Part shown: positions 63,147 to 64,000 of the stretch, piece by piece
Numbering within the stretch: position 1 is the stretch's first letter
Layout: each line of letters starts with the position of its first letter
DNA from: a virus
IMG/VR virus record: IMGVR_UViG_3300029882_000268
Coordinates: 1 to 64,000 of that record
Strand: one strand, 5' to 3'
Length of the DNA: 64,000 nucleotides
Program-made: the position numbers and the translations under genes
Notes under the pieces: generated by a model
Told to the model about the DNA's origin: nothing
Seen by the model: the letters and a program-made list of their open reading frames with translations, nothing else
Databases searched by the model: none

Positions 63147-64000
63147 CTAGAGGGTTTTAGCATAATTACGTTGGGGGAGTCGGGCTGCTGGTACATGGCG
63201 GGGACGCACAAATTGAGGTAGTCCCGTGCCCGCGTGCAAGCTACGTAAAACAAACGTCTTTCTTCTTCAATCTCGTCCTCAGACCCCATGGAGAACTTGT
63301 GGGGAAGGGAGCTTTCCACGACGTTTGCCACGTAGACCCGCTTCCATTCGAGCCCCTTGGCGCTGTGGATAGTGCTGATGGTGACCGCGCCTGACTCGTC
63401 ATCATCCTTCGGGCGATCAAGCGTAAGCTGGAAAATAATGTCCTCGGCGGTCATCTTGTTGTCGGCGACCATCCCCTCAAGAAGCTGGGCGAACCGATCC
63501 AAATTTTCGAGTTTGGTTTTAACCTTGTTGCTGTCTCTTTTGTACTTCTCGGCAAGGTAGGTCGTATACTGGGTCAGGGCGAGCGTCCGTTCCAGCATAG
63601 CAACTGGGTCTTCACCAAACTGGGATATGAGCCTGACGATCCCGCCGAACGATGCTATCTTGGCGTTCTTGTCGCCCTCCGCTGCGGCGATCAGATCACC
63701 ATCATGTTTGTCGTTGGCGATGGCACGAATCTTTTCCAATGCCACTTCGCCACACCCCCTACGCGGCACGCTTGCAGCCCGCACGAATGCCATGAAATCC
63801 CTATGGTTGGTCGCCAGCCTCATATACGACAGTACGTCTCGCACTTCTTCGGTCTGCAAAAGCCCCCGCCCGCCGCGCACGACATACGGGATTTTGCGTC
63901 TCACCAACTCAGCTTCAATGTCACGAATCTGAATCGCCGCCCGAACTAAGATGCAGTTCTCACGGTAGGAGATCGGCCTAGCCGCCGACTCTCGGGGTTT
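63119..64000 (-). CDS. UvrD/PcrA-type SF1 DNA helicase, C-terminal part
   Basis: The frame is open to the right edge, so only the last ~293 residues are present. Upstream of the first internal Met it reads SYRENCILVRA ... IRDIEAELVRRKIPYVVRGG, the typical UvrD lead to domain 2B. Then TISTIHSAKGLEWKRVYV (motif V/VI-like), LPH, EEERRLFYVACTRARDYL (motif VI with the QTxR-like VACTRA). The ATP-binding Walker A is outside the window. Replication or recombination helicase. Confidence 0.9.
   Translation of the reverse strand, partial: KPRESAARPISYRENCILVRAAIQIRDIEAELVRRKIPYVVRGGRGLLQTEEVRDVLSYMRLATNHRDFMAFVRAASVPRRGCGEVALEKIRAIANDKHDGDLIAAAEGDKNAKIASFGGIVRLISQFGEDPVAMLERTLALTQYTTYLAEKYKRDSNKVKTKLENLDRFAQLLEGMVADNKMTAEDIIFQLTLDRPKDDDESGAVTISTIHSAKGLEWKRVYVANVVESSLPHKFSMGSEDEIEEERRLFYVACTRARDYLNLCVPAMYQQPDSPNVIMLKPSRFLAEISVH

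Overview
The window is a piece of a large genome of a tailed phage with a contractile tail (myovirus type). Direct support comes from a tail sheath (45886-49551), a tail tube (42571-43236), a major capsid protein (31755-32714), a probable prohead protease (39239-40141), a scaffold-like protein (37041-39239), DUF2793/DUF3494 tail-fibre-like proteins, ten HNH, GIY-YIG or endonuclease-VII-type genes, and very dense, overlapping gene packing. No terminase, portal, polymerase or integrase is recognisable, so the window covers only part of the genome. The host is probably Gram-negative: two small secreted proteins carry Sec signal peptides and one ends in a TonB C-terminal domain. Anything narrower, such as a soil or cold-adapted host, is a guess.

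Layout. (1) 181-11903, minus strand, one long translationally coupled operon for glycan synthesis: GT6, four GT31-like genes (one split by a frameshift), GT11, GT10 and two GT2 glycosyltransferases, plus nucleotide-sugar enzymes (GDP-mannose 4,6-dehydratase, a ColD-like PLP/PMP 3-dehydratase with His in place of the Schiff-base Lys, an RmlC-like epimerase and an SDR reductase) and a DUF268-type methyltransferase. (2) 11900-12938, two homing-type endonucleases. (3) 13061-17354, plus strand: a giant DUF3494 protein, a GIY-YIG nuclease and small regulator-like genes. (4) 17477-18768, minus strand: small host-interaction-like genes and a candidate small RNA. (5) 18769-55144, mostly minus strand: virion morphogenesis, including a 1968-residue zinc-ribbon protein, fibres, capsid, scaffold/protease, tail tube and sheath, and connector-like proteins, interrupted by endonucleases, a tRNA-like element and a structured leader. 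(6) 55760-64000: small orphans, a P-loop NTPase, an Nmad1/DUF1599-like protein, a secreted TonB-C protein, a two-gene NAD+ salvage route (NAMPT and NMN adenylyltransferase-Nudix) and the C-terminal part of a UvrD-type helicase running off the right edge.

How it fits together. The glycan operon contains the same four glycosyltransferase families that build animal ABO/Lewis blood-group structures (GT31, GT11, GT6, GT10). It also carries the first step to GDP-fucose or GDP-colitose, so the phage may build or remodel a fucosylated or colitosylated surface glycan. Two expression signals stand out: a bipartite promoter-like motif (ATTCCTA, 22 nt, TAKAAT) at four sites, and -10-like boxes placed 5 or 6 nt before ATG codons of transcription-unit-leading genes, which predicts leaderless mRNAs. 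All family calls were made by reading motifs; no database search was run.
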